NCBI GenBank assembly: GCA_947589455.1
Contig: CANQCD010000008.1
Location: 1-34,316 of the forward strand
DNA length: 34,316 bases
From: an uncultured Lachnospiraceae bacterium
Lineage (GTDB): Bacteria > Bacillota > Clostridia > Lachnospirales > Lachnospiraceae
Reading direction: 5' to 3'
The translations under genes and the position numbers were made by a program. The notes below the pieces were generated by a model that worked only from the letters and a program-made list of their open reading frames with translations, was not told the origin of the DNA and did no database searches. Every line of letters begins with the position of its first letter. Position 1 is the stretch's first letter. Below, piece by piece: positions 33,343-34,316 of this stretch.

Positions 33343-34316
33343 TTATTTTGATTTTACGGTGGCATTCGGCGCACCCCATGGGGCGCCGGTGGCAGCGCCG
33401 CTGTAGATGATCTCGGTCAGGCTGGTGCAGTCAGCGAATGCGTCCACACCAATGGAAGAGACGCTGTCCGGGAGGTTGATTTCTGTCAGAGAAGAACAGC
33501 CCTCGAATGCGTCCACACCAATGGAAGAGACGCTGTCCGGGATGGTAATTTCTGTCAGAGAAGAACAGCCCTCGAATGCAAAAGATCTAATGTAAGAGAT
33601 ACTGTCCGGGAGGTTGATTTCTGTCAGGGAAGAACAGCCTCTGAATGTGCCCCCTTCAATGGAAGAGACGCTGTCCGGGATGGTGATTTCTGTCAGAGAA
33701 GAACAGCCATCGAATGCGTACCCACCAATATAAGAGACACTGTCCGGGATGGTGATCTCTGTCAGAGAAGAACAGCCCTCGAATGCGATTCCTTCAATGG
33801 AAGAGATGCTGTCCGGGAGGTTGATTTCTGTCAGCGAAGAACAGCCCCAGAATGCGCGATAACTAATGTAAGAGACACTGTCCGGAATGTTGATTTCTGT
33901 CAGAGAAGAACAGTCCCGGAATGCTTCATCACCAATGGAAGAGATACTGTTCGGGAGGTTGATTGCTGTCAGAGAAGAACAGTCCCGGAATGCGTCCCAT
34001 TCAATGGAAGAGATACTGTCCGGGAGGTTGATTTCTGTCAGAGAAGAACAGTCCCGGAATGTGTACTCTTCAATGGAGGAGACACCGTCCGGGATGGTAA
34101 TTTCTGTCAGAGAAGAACAGCCCCGGAATGCGCCCAGTTCAATGGAAGAGACACTGTCTGGGATGGTGATTGCTGTCAGAGAAGAACAGCCCCAGAATGC
34201 GCGACCACCAATGGAGGAGACACTGTCCGGGATGGTGATTGCTGTCAGAGAAGAACAGTCCCCGAATACGCCCCATTCAATGGAAGAGACACCGTCCGGG
34301 ATGGTGATTTCTGTCA
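33343..34316 (-). CDS. BspA-type leucine-rich-repeat protein, C-terminal part
   Basis: Open minus-strand frame of 323 codons plus stop (TAA at 33345-33343); the start lies beyond the window. It consists of thirteen 23-residue repeats of the form LTEITIPDSVSSIG-xx-AF-x-GCSS, i.e. LRR_5/BspA or Treponema-type repeats, then a short tail (GAPNATVKSK). These proteins are surface-exposed and bind host or bacterial ligands in known cases. Most of each 69-bp unit is nearly invariant, while residues between SSI and AF and those just before the cysteine vary. The signal peptide and anchor cannot be seen. Confidence 0.92.
   Translation of the reverse strand, partial: TEITIPDGVSSIEWGVFGDCSSLTAITIPDSVSSIGGRAFWGCSSLTAITIPDSVSSIELGAFRGCSSLTEITIPDGVSSIEEYTFRDCSSLTEINLPDSISSIEWDAFRDCSSLTAINLPNSISSIGDEAFRDCSSLTEINIPDSVSYISYRAFWGCSSLTEINLPDSISSIEGIAFEGCSSLTEITIPDSVSYIGGYAFDGCSSLTEITIPDSVSSIEGGTFRGCSSLTEINLPDSISYIRSFAFEGCSSLTEITIPDSVSSIGVDAFEGCSSLTEINLPDSVSSIGVDAFADCTSLTEIIYSGAATGAPWGAPNATVKSK

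Noticed and set aside
1-34316. Insertion sequence or phage remnant causing the repeats
   Set aside because: No transposase, integrase or terminal inverted repeats were seen, and the repeated units differ at each locus and derive from the adjacent gene.

Overview
The window looks like chromosomal DNA of a Gram-positive anaerobe of the Clostridia, most likely a Lachnospiraceae-type gut bacterium. This is inferred from the rho - rpmE - DUF1385 - prmC - prfA order, a DUF4364 regulator, a BspA-type leucine-rich-repeat protein, strong AGGAGG-type ribosome binding sites and the codon/base composition. No transposase, phage gene, tRNA, rRNA or CRISPR array is visible.

Layout. (1) 1-4500: glycan-synthesis genes on both strands: a GT4 glycosyltransferase (+), a divergent RfaS-like glycosyltransferase candidate (-), and a pair of abutting GT2 glycosyltransferases (+). 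(2) 4553-19302: one long minus-strand operon of ten genes. Its core is a Gram-positive version of the Pel exopolysaccharide machine. It holds PelD (c-di-GMP receptor with an extra N-terminal SDR-like domain), PelE, a large GT-C-like membrane protein, a DUF2194/PelA-like surface protein, PelF (GT4 polymerase) and PelG (transporter-like). It then continues into DUF2304, a second GT4, a polyprenyl-phosphate-sugar-synthase-like GT2 and a membrane-anchored DUF4874/DUF4832 TIM-barrel-type protein. (3) 19554-22754: housekeeping tyrS (+) facing a DUF4364 regulator and malic enzyme (-). (4) 22755-29082: 700 bp of repeats and the rho leader, then rho, rpmE, DUF1385, prmC and prfA (+). (5) 29276-34316: a secreted tandem-esterase protein, an ECF sigma/anti-sigma pair, and the C-terminal part of an LRR surface protein (-, runs off the window).

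How the genes may work together. The Pel-like operon would bind c-di-GMP at PelD/PelE, polymerise with PelF and export through PelG. PelB and PelC are absent, as expected without an outer membrane. The GT2 + DUF2304 + GT-C trio resembles a three-component system that loads a sugar on undecaprenyl phosphate and attaches it outside the cell. Its presence inside the operon suggests the Pel-like polymer, or another surface glycan, is decorated. No diguanylate cyclase or phosphodiesterase is in the window.

The most unexpected feature runs across the window. At several unrelated genes (GT4, DUF2304, rho, prmC, prfA, and less clearly tyrS) the last codons, the stop codon and the sequence just after it are repeated in tandem downstream, with a different unit at each locus (71, about 70, 21, 67, 49 and 40 bp). 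A 62-bp triplicate follows the esterase gene and a roughly 38-bp array sits upstream of malic enzyme. At the GT4 and prfA loci only the last copy forms a clean terminator-like hairpin, as if duplication had pushed the gene away from its terminator.
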